Both the position numbers and the translations under genes were made by a program. From the NCBI GenBank assembly GCA_022736595.1, contig DZDC01000095.1:1-8640 (forward strand): a DNA stretch of 8,640 bases, in the 5' to 3' direction. Of the stretch, positions 1-6,454 are shown piece after piece. Below the pieces are notes generated by a model that saw only the letters and a program-made list of their open reading frames with translations, was not told where the DNA came from and searched no databases. Numbering within the stretch: position 1 is the stretch's first letter; each line of letters starts with the position of its first letter. The DNA comes from Draconibacterium orientale. Lineage in GTDB: Bacteria > Bacteroidota > Bacteroidia > Bacteroidales > UBA1556.

Positions 1-107
1 TTATGGGTTTTCATAAAAAGTGGAAATATTGAATTGTGATTTTCGGTTTAAAATATAGAATCCAAAGATAAATAAATATTTAATAGCCTAACATTTATTA
101 TAAAAAA

Positions 108-349
108 TTTAATTGATCCAATGGACTCTTTATTTGGTCAAATCCCTTTGTGCCAACAAATAAATACCCCCATTGCGTAGATATCCAATTGATCTGCACC
201 CTCATTTATTCTATGGAAACACCTCATTTTCGTATAGTTCGGGCTACATTTTACTATGGTTTGCATTCGCTTTGCTTTTATTGGGATTGAGTACCAAAAG
301 TAAATATTCTTTCATTGGGTTTACATTGTCCTAAAATTTTAATTGATCC
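108..349 (+). repeat. Short direct repeats (TTTAATTGATCC x2, CCCCCATTGC x2)
   Basis: TTTAATTGATCC occurs at 108-119 and 338-349. In both places CCCCCATTGC follows within 60 bases (167-176 and 361-370). Sequence between the paired words does not align well, so this may be two decayed copies of one element or coincidence in AT-rich DNA. Function unknown. Confidence 0.3.
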
Positions 350-356
350 CTGAAAG

Positions 357-365
357 CCCCCCCCC
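357..365 (+). repeat. C9 homopolymer tract
   Basis: Nine consecutive C residues lie in otherwise AT-rich intergenic DNA about 130 bases before the first start codon. Such tracts can vary in length by slippage, but nothing here shows that this one is a switch; it is too far from the proposed -7 element to change promoter spacing. Confidence 0.6.
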
Positions 366-463
366 ATTGCTATGCTCTTTGGAGTATTTACCTTGTCCTA
401 TTCTATGACTTGTGCTGGTTGCAAGTTCTGCCAAATGCTATTAAAAATTGACCTATAAAACTT

Positions 464-471
464 TACCTTTG
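464..471 (+). promoter_or_regulatory. Candidate Bacteroidota promoter (-7 element TACCTTTG) for the plus-strand group
   Basis: TACCTTTG is a perfect match to the TAnnTTTG -7 element used by the primary sigma factor of Bacteroidota, 20 bases before the ATG at 492. The upstream element is poor: the only TTG (448-450) is 13 bases away rather than the usual 17 to 20 or so. Transcription would start near 477 and give a leader of about 15 bases, with no obvious Shine-Dalgarno site. Confidence 0.55.
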
Positions 472-491
472 TGCTTTTTAAACTTTGAGCC

Positions 492-1112
492 ATGCTAATT
501 CGACTTTTTGAAGAAAATCCCAATCCTCGTCATCTGGAACAGATCAACGAATGTTTGAAGGATGGGGGCGTAATTATCTATCCTACTGATACTTTATATG
601 GTTTCGCTTGCAGTATCCAAAACCCAAAAGCCATCGAACGCATCGCTCGATTAAAACAAATTGACTTGATCCAAAATACTTTTTCAATCATATTTAACGA
701 TCTTAGCCTCCTTTCTGACTATGCCAAACCCATTGATAATGCTCATTTTAAACTCATGAAGCGTTGCCTGCCAGGTGCTTTTACCTTTATTTTAGAAGCC
801 AATAACAATATTCCAAAGCAATTGATGCGCAAGAAAAAACAAGTGGGAATTCGCATTCCAGACCACCTCATCGCTCGCCAATTGGTCGAGAATTTGGGCA
901 ATCCACTCTTATCCTCCAGTTTACCCGTTCCCAATACGGATACCGAATACGCCACCGATCCTGAATTGATTTACGAGCTTTTTGGCAATCAAGTGGACAT
1001 TGTAATTGATGCAGGCTTTGGACAAACCTCGCCTTCCACCATCGTGGATCTAACCGACGTGGAACCCGTAATTTTGAGAGAAGGCTTAGGCGATATTTCC
1101 TTAATTTATTAG
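492..1112 (+). CDS. Sua5/YciO/YrdC family protein, YciO-type
   Basis: A 206-residue single-domain protein of the YrdC fold, the family that includes TsaC/Sua5, which makes threonylcarbamoyl-AMP for the t6A modification of tRNA. Visible family motifs are PTDTLYG (31-37), LPGAFTFIL (93-101), GIRIPD (119-124), SPSTIVDLT (180-188) and REGLG (196-200). It resembles E. coli YciO more than TsaC: the STSAN motif of TsaC is SSSL here (141-144), and the KRxxxKP-type segment reads KQIDLIQN (55-62). In E. coli, YciO does not replace the essential TsaC, so true threonylcarbamoyl-AMP synthesis is not assured; many databases would still name this protein so. The length fits a single YrdC domain without the Sua5 C-terminal domain. 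The start gives the expected short lead to the first strand and lies just after a promoter-like element. The next gene begins two bases after the stop, implying one transcript. Family assignment is sure, exact reaction is not. Confidence 0.9.
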   Translation: MLIRLFEENPNPRHLEQINECLKDGGVIIYPTDTLYGFACSIQNPKAIERIARLKQIDLIQNTFSIIFNDLSLLSDYAKPIDNAHFKLMKRCLPGAFTFILEANNNIPKQLMRKKKQVGIRIPDHLIARQLVENLGNPLLSSSLPVPNTDTEYATDPELIYELFGNQVDIVIDAGFGQTSPSTIVDLTDVEPVILREGLGDISLIY

Positions 1113-1114
1113 CT

Positions 1115-2305
1115 ATGGCAACGCAGCGCGAACTTTTTTTAAGACATATTGGCCAAACCTCTCCTGCCCCATTGGCTTTGGAAATGGAAAAAGCGGAGGG
1201 CATTTATATGTTTGATAAATCAGGTAAATCCTACTTCGACCTTATTTCTGGAGTCTCGGTGAGTAATTTAGGCCACAGCAGACCCGAAATTATCGAGGCC
1301 ATCCATCAGCAAGTAAAAAAGTACATGCATCTGATGGTTTATGGCGAATTGGTACAAGAGCCTCAACTCCATTTTGCTGTGCTTCTGGCTAACCAACTTC
1401 CAGCCTCGCTTCAAAGTGTGTACCTTGTCAATAGTGGTGCTGAAGCCATTGAAGGAGCTCTGAAATTGGCCAAGCGTTTTACAGGTCGAAGTCAGATTAT
1501 AAGTTGCGAAAATGCCTATCACGGTAGCACCCACGGAGCCATGAGCATCATGGGCGCTGAAACCTTCAAGAATGCTTTTAGACCTTTATTACCCGACACG
1601 CATTTGATTCGTTTTAATGAGCCGGAGGACTTGAGTCTTATCACTGAAAAAACCGCCTGCATCGTGGTGGAGCCTGTGCAAGGCGAATCAGGCATTTACC
1701 CTGCTCAGCAAAGCTATTTACAAGCCTTATCAGCCCGATGCAAGAAAACGGGAACCTTGCTCATTTTTGATGAAATTCAGTCGGGTTTTGGTCGCACGGG
1801 AGCCCTGTTTGCCTTTCAAAACTATGGCGTCGTTCCAGACATTCTTTGCCTTGCAAAAGCCATGGGAGGCGGCATGCCTTTGGGTGGTTTTATCAGTTCT
1901 GAAACCATCATGAGCAGCTTAACTCACGATCCTGTTTTGGGTCACATTACTACTTTTGGAGGGCATCCGGTATCGTCAGCGGCGGCGCTGGCGCACCTAA
2001 AAATTTTAGTCGATGACCCTTCCATTATTCAAACGGTTGAAAGTAAAGCTGCTCTGTTTTATCAATTGCTTCACTCCCATCCAAAAATTAAAGAAATTCG
2101 ATATTCAGGATTACTGATGGCTGTAGATTTGGGGTCATCGGCTTTGCTGCATCAGTTTTTGAATGAAGCTTTGCTGCAAGGAATTTTAAGCGATTTTTTC
2201 CTTTTTAACGATCAATCTTTTAGAATCACTCCTCCCTTAACCATTTCTGAAACTGAAATAAAAAAGGTTTGCAACCTGATTATTAATATACTTAATGCAT
2301 TGTAA
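1115..2305 (+). CDS. Class III PLP-dependent aminotransferase, substrate unknown
   Basis: A 396-residue fold-type I aminotransferase of the acetylornithine/ornithine/4-aminobutyrate group. It should move an amino group between an amine or amino acid and a 2-oxo acid in the cytosol. Hallmarks are NSGAEA (106-111, cofactor phosphate contact), YHG (135-137, aromatic stacking on the ring), EPVQGE (186-191), FDEIQSGFGRTG (218-229; Asp219 should bind the pyridine nitrogen) and AKAMGGGMPLGG (247-258), where Lys248 is the likely PLP-binding lysine. Length is normal for the family. The N-terminus carries the usual strand with a glycine (GIYMFDKSGKSYFDL). The start lies two bases after the preceding stop with no Shine-Dalgarno site, consistent with translational coupling. 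No arginine or lysine biosynthesis genes are adjacent, so the substrate cannot be read from context; ArgD, ornithine and omega-amine activities all remain possible. Confidence 0.93.
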   Translation: MATQRELFLRHIGQTSPAPLALEMEKAEGIYMFDKSGKSYFDLISGVSVSNLGHSRPEIIEAIHQQVKKYMHLMVYGELVQEPQLHFAVLLANQLPASLQSVYLVNSGAEAIEGALKLAKRFTGRSQIISCENAYHGSTHGAMSIMGAETFKNAFRPLLPDTHLIRFNEPEDLSLITEKTACIVVEPVQGESGIYPAQQSYLQALSARCKKTGTLLIFDEIQSGFGRTGALFAFQNYGVVPDILCLAKAMGGGMPLGGFISSETIMSSLTHDPVLGHITTFGGHPVSSAAALAHLKILVDDPSIIQTVESKAALFYQLLHSHPKIKEIRYSGLLMAVDLGSSALLHQFLNEALLQGILSDFFLFNDQSFRITPPLTISETEIKKVCNLIINILNAL

Positions 2306-2340
2306 ATTAACATTATAATAAGAATCCTAAAATAGAACCG

Positions 2341-2823
2341 ATGAATCTCAATCCACAACAGATAGAATTTTTACAAATGGCCATCGATTTGGCTACCCAG
2401 AATGTAGAAACCGGCCAAGGAGGTCCTTTTGGGGCTATAATTGTAAAGGACGGAAAAGTAATCGCTACCGGAGCTAACAGCGTTACTCAATTGAACGATC
2501 CCACAGCTCATGCCGAGGTTACTGCCATAAGAAATGCATGCAAAATATTGGAAACCTATCAATTGACCGATTGCGAAATTTATTCGAGTTGCGAACCTTG
2601 CCCCATGTGCCTTGGTGCCATTTACTGGGCACGTCCCAAGGCCTTATTCTTTGCTGCGGATAAAAAGGAAGCTGCTGCTGCGGGTTTTGATGACGATTTT
2701 ATTTACCTCGAAATTCCAAAATCGTTGGAAAATAGGAATCTTCCAACTCAACGTTACCTTCATCCTCAACGTCTCAAGCCATTTGAAAAGTGGAATTTCT
2801 CGAATCTTAAACTTCTTTATTAG
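2341..2823 (+). CDS. guaD: Guanine deaminase (GuaD-like, cytidine-deaminase superfamily)
   Basis: A 160-residue zinc deaminase that most likely turns guanine into xanthine and ammonia in purine salvage. Zinc-site motifs are HAEV (57-60; His57 ligand, Glu59 proton shuttle) and SCEPCPMC (83-90; Cys87 and Cys90 ligands). Beyond these it matches my recollection of Bacillus subtilis GuaD closely over its whole length, including GGPFGAIIVKDG (27-38), NDPTAHAEVTAIR (52-64), LGAIYWARPKA (91-101) and GFDDDFIY (115-122), the C-terminal part that is swapped between subunits in that enzyme. Length is close to that of GuaD (about 156). TadA-type tRNA adenosine deaminase is less likely because of the GFDDDFIY tail. 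It follows the aminotransferase by 35 bases with no promoter match, so probably shares its transcript. Its TAG stop overlaps the stop of the facing patatin gene. Activity on other bases or nucleosides cannot be excluded. Confidence 0.88.
   Translation: MNLNPQQIEFLQMAIDLATQNVETGQGGPFGAIIVKDGKVIATGANSVTQLNDPTAHAEVTAIRNACKILETYQLTDCEIYSSCEPCPMCLGAIYWARPKALFFAADKKEAAAAGFDDDFIYLEIPKSLENRNLPTQRYLHPQRLKPFEKWNFSNLKLLY
2820..2823. other. Overlapping convergent stop codons
   Basis: The plus-strand deaminase ends in TAG at 2821-2823 and the minus-strand patatin gene ends in TAA, read from 2822 to 2820. The two genes therefore share two bases of their stop codons and leave no room for a separate terminator. 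Transcripts from both sides must run into the opposite gene or end inside coding sequence. Confidence 0.9.
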
Positions 2824-3710
2824 CTCTCAGCTTCAAATTCATCCAAGGCGAGTTTAGCTTGAAGTCTTCCGTATTCATATAATTCTTTTGATTTGAAAAA
2901 CTCAAAAGTGGAAGCGCTTTCGCCAGCAATGGGAATTAATACATCGGGAGGACTGCTTTTTAAAGTAAGCAAAGTGATTTGGCGTTGCATAGTATTCAAC
3001 GATTCTTCCATCAATTTCCAATAGGTAAATTTTGATTTTTGATCCTTTAAATGCGCTTCTTCCGAAGAGGGATCGAAGAATTTTCTGAAATTACTCAATA
3101 CGCCTTGGTTTTCTATCTTGGGAATCCCTTTCTTCAATTTCGTTTTAGGAAGTTTCTCTGGGGTTTCTCCATCCAAATCCACCGCCAACATAAAGTCACC
3201 ATCGATTCGGGGAGCATGATTCACCGGTACAGGATTCATCAATCCGCCATCCACCAAAAACAATTCATCGATGGAATGAGGTGTAATAATGGTTGGATAA
3301 GCGATGCTGGCACGAACGGCATCATATAAATTTCCTTTGGAGAACACAATCTCTTTCCGTTTTTTAATGTCCACAGCCACTACCGTCAATTTTATGGGCA
3401 AGTCTTCAATCTGCCATTCGCCACACATTTTTTTAATCTGATCAAAAACCTTTTCGGCTTTTACAAATCCCAGATTAAAAGTAAAATCCATAAGGTGATA
3501 CACATCTATTTTATTGAGACTAATCATCCAATCGAGAAATTCCTTATGATGTCCAGTAGCGTAAACTGCACCAATTAACGAACCTATGCTACTGCCAGTA
3601 ACTGAATGAATATGGTAACCACGATCCAGCAATTCGTCAATAATTCCTAAATGTGCAATTCCTCTTGCTCCCCCACTTCCCAATACCAGCGATACCGATT
3701 TCTTTTTCAT
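2820..3710 (-). CDS. Patatin-like phospholipase
   Basis: A 296-residue serine acyl hydrolase of the patatin/RssA/NTE group, expected to cleave fatty acyl groups from phospholipids or similar lipids. Motifs are the oxyanion glycine loop GSGGARG (11-17), the nucleophile elbow GSSIG (39-43; Ser41), RASIAYPTIITP (133-144) and the catalytic aspartate in DGG (154-156) followed by NPVPV. The Ser-Asp dyad is complete. I see no signal peptide or membrane segment, so it is probably cytosolic or loosely membrane-bound. Residues about 180-296 form a charged tail outside the catalytic core. The start is the only methionine placing the glycine loop at the usual distance, and the MKKKS opening is typical. 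It follows the GT4 gene by 48 bases in the same direction and may be read with it; a -7-like CAACTTTG at 3739-3746 is only a weak promoter candidate. Its true lipid substrate cannot be told. Confidence 0.92.
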   Translation of the reverse strand: MKKKSVSLVLGSGGARGIAHLGIIDELLDRGYHIHSVTGSSIGSLIGAVYATGHHKEFLDWMISLNKIDVYHLMDFTFNLGFVKAEKVFDQIKKMCGEWQIEDLPIKLTVVAVDIKKRKEIVFSKGNLYDAVRASIAYPTIITPHSIDELFLVDGGLMNPVPVNHAPRIDGDFMLAVDLDGETPEKLPKTKLKKGIPKIENQGVLSNFRKFFDPSSEEAHLKDQKSKFTYWKLMEESLNTMQRQITLLTLKSSPPDVLIPIAGESASTFEFFKSKELYEYGRLQAKLALDEFEAES

Positions 3711-3758
3711 TGGTTATATGAATTTTATGTTAATTTGTCAAAGTTGACCATTTAGAAT

Positions 3759-4907
3759 CTATTGATTAGCATTCAAACTCTCAATGGTTGCAAGCATTTG
3801 TTCCCAACTGTATTTTTTCTTTTCAATCTTGCAATTTTCGATAAAGGCTTCTTTGCGATCATTTTGATAAAAATCTACAATGGCATCTGCAATTTTCAGA
3901 GGATCAATATCCACCACATAGCCCACTTGGCCATGGGGAACAATTTCGGGCAAGCCACCCACTCGTGTCACCAGCATGGGTTTTTCAAAATGATAAGCAA
4001 TCTGTGTAACGCCACTTTGTGTGGCGGTTTTGTAAGGTTGCACCACCATATCACAGGCGCTAAAATACAGTCCCACTTTTGAGTCGGGAATAAAGTCTGT
4101 TGCTAAAATCAATGAAGATTCAAGGTTGAGTTCAGCAATGAGTTTATGATAATATTCAGCATCGGTGTAAAATTCACCTGCAACCAACAATTTAATATTC
4201 AGCACCTTAATTCTTGAATCGGACATGGCTTTAAGCAGTAAATCCAATCCTTTATAATCGCGAATGAAGCCAAAAAACAAGAGATATTTTCCCTCTTGAG
4301 GAAGATGGAGTTGATTTCGGGCTTCCGTTTGGGCATAGCCGGATCCAAAATTATCGTAGATTGGATGGGGATTAAACTTCACCGGTTTTTGATGTTTAAA
4401 CATTTTCATATCCTCCACCACCGATTGCGACATACAAACAAAAGCGTGTACAGAATTGATAAAGTATTGAGAAAGAAAGTGATCTCCGGGTCGTTTTTCG
4501 TGTGGAATAATGTTATCGATAATGCTCACAACTTTGGTGGCTCCATTGGATTTGGCTAAACGAGCCACAGTGCCCAGTGCAGGCGCCATAAAAGGCAACC
4601 AATATTTCATCAAAAGCAAATCGGGTTTTAACTTTCTGATTTTGAGACCCAATTTAATCCAACTTAAGGGATTGATGCTATTAAGAGCAACTTCAATGTC
4701 CAATCCCTTTGGTGCAGGTTCATCAGAATATTGGCTTGTTCCAGGAAATAAGAAGGAAGGATATTGCAAGCTAAAAGTAAAGATCTTCACTTCATAACCC
4801 GCTTGTTGATAAGCTCTGGCAATACGTTCATTATAATTGGCTATACCCCCGCGCAGCGGAAAGGCTGTGCCAACAATAACGACTTTTTTAGTCGAGTTTT
4901 GACTCAT
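3759..4907 (-). CDS. Glycosyltransferase, GT4/GT1 type (GT-B fold)
   Basis: A 382-residue GT-B glycosyltransferase, predicted to pass a sugar from an activated nucleotide donor to a cell-surface glycan or lipid-linked acceptor. The N-terminal half starts with the usual strand and glycine loop (VVIVGTAFPLRGGIANY, 9-25) and acceptor-side residues follow. The C-terminal donor half begins near FFGFIRDYKGLDLLL (211-225) and contains PYKTATQSGVTQIAY (291-305) and TRVGGLPE (314-321), the region that holds the EX7E motif in the family; the first glutamate is replaced by glutamine or serine, as I recall for related Bacteroidota proteins. No membrane segment or signal peptide is visible. The start overlaps the end of the upstream GT2 gene by 20 bases (ATGAGTC inside its last codons), implying tight co-translation. 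Donor and acceptor are unknown; an exopolysaccharide, O-antigen-like or glycolipid product are all possible. Confidence 0.9.
   Translation of the reverse strand: MSQNSTKKVVIVGTAFPLRGGIANYNERIARAYQQAGYEVKIFTFSLQYPSFLFPGTSQYSDEPAPKGLDIEVALNSINPLSWIKLGLKIRKLKPDLLLMKYWLPFMAPALGTVARLAKSNGATKVVSIIDNIIPHEKRPGDHFLSQYFINSVHAFVCMSQSVVEDMKMFKHQKPVKFNPHPIYDNFGSGYAQTEARNQLHLPQEGKYLLFFGFIRDYKGLDLLLKAMSDSRIKVLNIKLLVAGEFYTDAEYYHKLIAELNLESSLILATDFIPDSKVGLYFSACDMVVQPYKTATQSGVTQIAYHFEKPMLVTRVGGLPEIVPHGQVGYVVDIDPLKIADAIVDFYQNDRKEAFIENCKIEKKKYSWEQMLATIESLNANQ
4880..4905 (-). repeat. Two small adjacent inverted repeats across the GT2 stop / GT4 start
   Basis: CGACT (4880-4884) and AGTCG (4890-4894) flank five T; GAGT (4894-4897) and ACTC (4902-4905) flank TTTG. 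In the minus-strand mRNA these would be two short hairpins just downstream of the GT4 start codon and around the GT2 stop codon. The arms are only 4 to 5 base pairs, so a role in coupling is a guess. Confidence 0.25.
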
Positions 4908-5844
4908 CGATTCCTAAAGTTTCTTGTATATGATACTCGTTGCGAGTGGATGAATTGCGAACCATCAACTCCCCTAAAAAGCCTGAAACGAACAAGGTAG
5001 TCCCCATCATCATACTCAATAAACTCAGATAAAATAAGGGGCGATCGGTCATGTTATATTGCAAAAAATAGAATTTGGCAAACACAAGCCAAGCTGCAAT
5101 TCCGAATCCGATCATAAAAAGCAAAGTTCCCAAGGAGCCAAAAAGGTGCATGGGTTTTTTTCCAAACTTGGAGATAAAGGTGATGCTCAACAAATCGAGG
5201 AATCCATTGATAAAGCGCTCAATTCCAAACTTTGAATAGCCGTAAGATCGTTTACGATGTTCAACCACCTTTTCGCCAATCTTAGTAAAACCTGCCCACT
5301 TTGCTATCGCAGGAATGTAGCGATGCATTTCGCCATATACCTCCACGGATTTTATCACATCTTTTCGATAGGATTTTAAACCGCAATTCATATCATGAAG
5401 TTGGGTTCCTGTCATTTTGCGGGTAGCGGCATTATACAGTTTGGTGGGAATGGTCTTGCTGATGGGGTCGTATCTCTTTTTCTTCCATCCCGATACCAAA
5501 TCATAACCTTGTTCGGCAACCATGCGGTAAAGTTCGGGAATCTCGTCGGGCGAGTCTTGCAAATCGGCATCCATGGTAATCACCACATCTCCTTCAGCAG
5601 CAGCAAACCCACGATTTAAAGCCGCTGATTTACCATAATTCCTACGAAACTTAATGCCCTTAATATTGGGATTGGTTTTGGAAAATTCGGAAATGATAGA
5701 CCACGATTTGTCTTTGCTTCCATCATCGATAAAAATAACCTCATAAGTGAAGTTATTGGCATTCATTACCTTTACAATCCAATCCTTGAGTTCGGGTAAA
5801 GATTCCTCCTCGTTAAAGGTGGCTATAACAACTGAAATTTGCAT
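4888..5844 (-). CDS. Family 2 glycosyltransferase, DPM1/GtrB-like, with two C-terminal membrane helices
   Basis: A 318-residue polyprenyl-phosphate sugar transferase of the DPM1/ArnC/GtrB type: it likely moves a sugar from a nucleotide donor to undecaprenyl phosphate on the inner face of the cytoplasmic membrane. The GT-A domain (about 1-225) opens with ISVVIATFNEEESLPEL (3-19) and has DDGS (40-43), RRNYGKSAALNRG (67-79), the metal/donor motif DADLQD (92-97), DMNCGLKSYRKDV (151-163), HRYIP (174-178) and the RSYGYSKF segment (199-206). Two hydrophobic helices follow, about 231-258 and 268-294, then a short polar tail. Length is normal. The ATG shares one base with the stop of the DUF4199 gene (TAATG), so translation is coupled. 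With the next gene, also a glycosyltransferase, it suggests assembly of an envelope glycan. The sugar cannot be told from sequence. Confidence 0.93.
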   Translation of the reverse strand: MQISVVIATFNEEESLPELKDWIVKVMNANNFTYEVIFIDDGSKDKSWSIISEFSKTNPNIKGIKFRRNYGKSAALNRGFAAAEGDVVITMDADLQDSPDEIPELYRMVAEQGYDLVSGWKKKRYDPISKTIPTKLYNAATRKMTGTQLHDMNCGLKSYRKDVIKSVEVYGEMHRYIPAIAKWAGFTKIGEKVVEHRKRSYGYSKFGIERFINGFLDLLSITFISKFGKKPMHLFGSLGTLLFMIGFGIAAWLVFAKFYFLQYNMTDRPLFYLSLLSMMMGTTLFVSGFLGELMVRNSSTRNEYHIQETLGIDESKLD

Positions 5845-6371
5845 TATTCTTGAAAATTATTTGCTTCTTTTTTGGTAAATATCGACATGATTAAAGCGAT
5901 GATTACACCGTAAAAGATACTACCCACAAAAGCTATTAAGGTCATAATCCAAGGCTTAAAAAACATGGATTGAACCTCCAGCGATTGTTGGATGGTTTCT
6001 TCGGGTATATTTTGTTTATACATTTCTTCGGCAGCCATTTCCTGAACTTTTACCATCATATCAGGATCAATAACTGTGATAAACAGAAAAGTATATATTA
6101 GATTTACTACACTCAAAATCAATGTAATAAAGAACATAAACTTAAATGACTTACCATAAGAAATAAAGCCATCCAATGACTTATCGCGCAACTCTTTTGT
6201 AAAATAAAAAAACAGAACTGCAATGATTAACCAAGTGAGGTATCCAAAATTCTTTGATGCTGCCATGTCGGAGGTTACCGACCAAATAATCAATGACAAG
6301 ACAACTGAAACTCCACCAGCCAAAAGGCCAGGTTTAAGAGCTGAATTAAAAGTAATAGGTTGATCGTTCAT
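5844..6371 (-). CDS. DUF4199 family membrane protein
   Basis: A 175-residue integral membrane protein with four predicted helices at about 11-31, 41-58, 77-102 and 140-166. A polar, partly acidic loop lies between helices 3 and 4 (about 103-139, with the M-rich, E-rich stretch MMVKVQEMAAEEMYKQN). The pattern, size and the motif DKSLDGFISYGKSF before helix 3 fit the DUF4199 family, which is common in Bacteroidota and has no known biochemical role. It directly precedes the DPM1-like glycosyltransferase with overlapping stop and start, a pairing I recall from many genomes of this phylum. A helper role for the sugar transferase, for example stability or flipping of the lipid-linked sugar, is inference only. 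A good -7 element lies just upstream, so it probably heads the operon. No Shine-Dalgarno site is seen. Confidence 0.82.
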   Translation of the reverse strand: MNDQPITFNSALKPGLLAGGVSVVLSLIIWSVTSDMAASKNFGYLTWLIIAVLFFYFTKELRDKSLDGFISYGKSFKFMFFITLILSVVNLIYTFLFITVIDPDMMVKVQEMAAEEMYKQNIPEETIQQSLEVQSMFFKPWIMTLIAFVGSIFYGVIIALIMSIFTKKEANNFQE

Positions 6372-6399
6372 GGTTTTGTCGTTTAAAGGTTAGAGTGAG

Positions 6400-6431
6400 C
6401 AAATATATACATTTAGCTCGCTGATGAAAAA
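6400..6431 (-). promoter_or_regulatory. Candidate promoter for the DUF4199-GT2-GT4 operon
   Basis: On the minus strand TATATTTG (6407 to 6400) matches TAnnTTTG exactly. TTTTTC (6431 to 6426) lies 18 bases upstream, the right spacing for the TTTG-like -33 element but with its last base wrong. The start of transcription would be near 6394, about 20 bases before the DUF4199 start. This is the best-formed promoter in the window and would uncouple the glycosyltransferase unit from ybbR-coaE. Confidence 0.6.
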
Positions 6432-6454
6432 GGACTTCTAAAAATAAATAAAAG

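Larger units (their letters stand above)
1..491. other. Gene-free AT-rich region upstream of the YciO-type gene
   Basis: No credible coding sequence is seen on either strand; the longest ATG frame I checked (213-290, plus) is only 25 codons and resembles nothing I know. The region contains short repeated words (TTTAATTGATCC twice, CCCCCATTGC twice, TTGTCCTA twice), a run of nine C, and a promoter-like element just before the first gene. The repeated words suggest decayed intergenic repeat DNA, but they are too short to assign to a family. Confidence 0.6.

Noticed and set aside
213..290. 25-codon ATG frame in the left intergenic region
   Set aside because: Too short, no ribosome site, no known peptide, and the surrounding DNA is repeat-like.
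868..1203. 111-codon minus-strand open frame across the YciO/aminotransferase junction
   Set aside because: It runs antisense to two genes with clear family motifs, its protein is rich in R, W and S with no recognisable domain, and it has no promoter match.
3739..3746. CAACTTTG (minus strand) as a promoter for the patatin gene
   Set aside because: It lacks the T of TAnnTTTG, and the nearest TTTG (3777 to 3774) is 27 bases away, so it is not good enough to call.
3762..4082. 106-codon plus-strand open frame inside the GT4 gene
   Set aside because: It is antisense to the conserved donor-binding half of the glycosyltransferase and resembles no family; the frame is open because of codon bias on the other strand.
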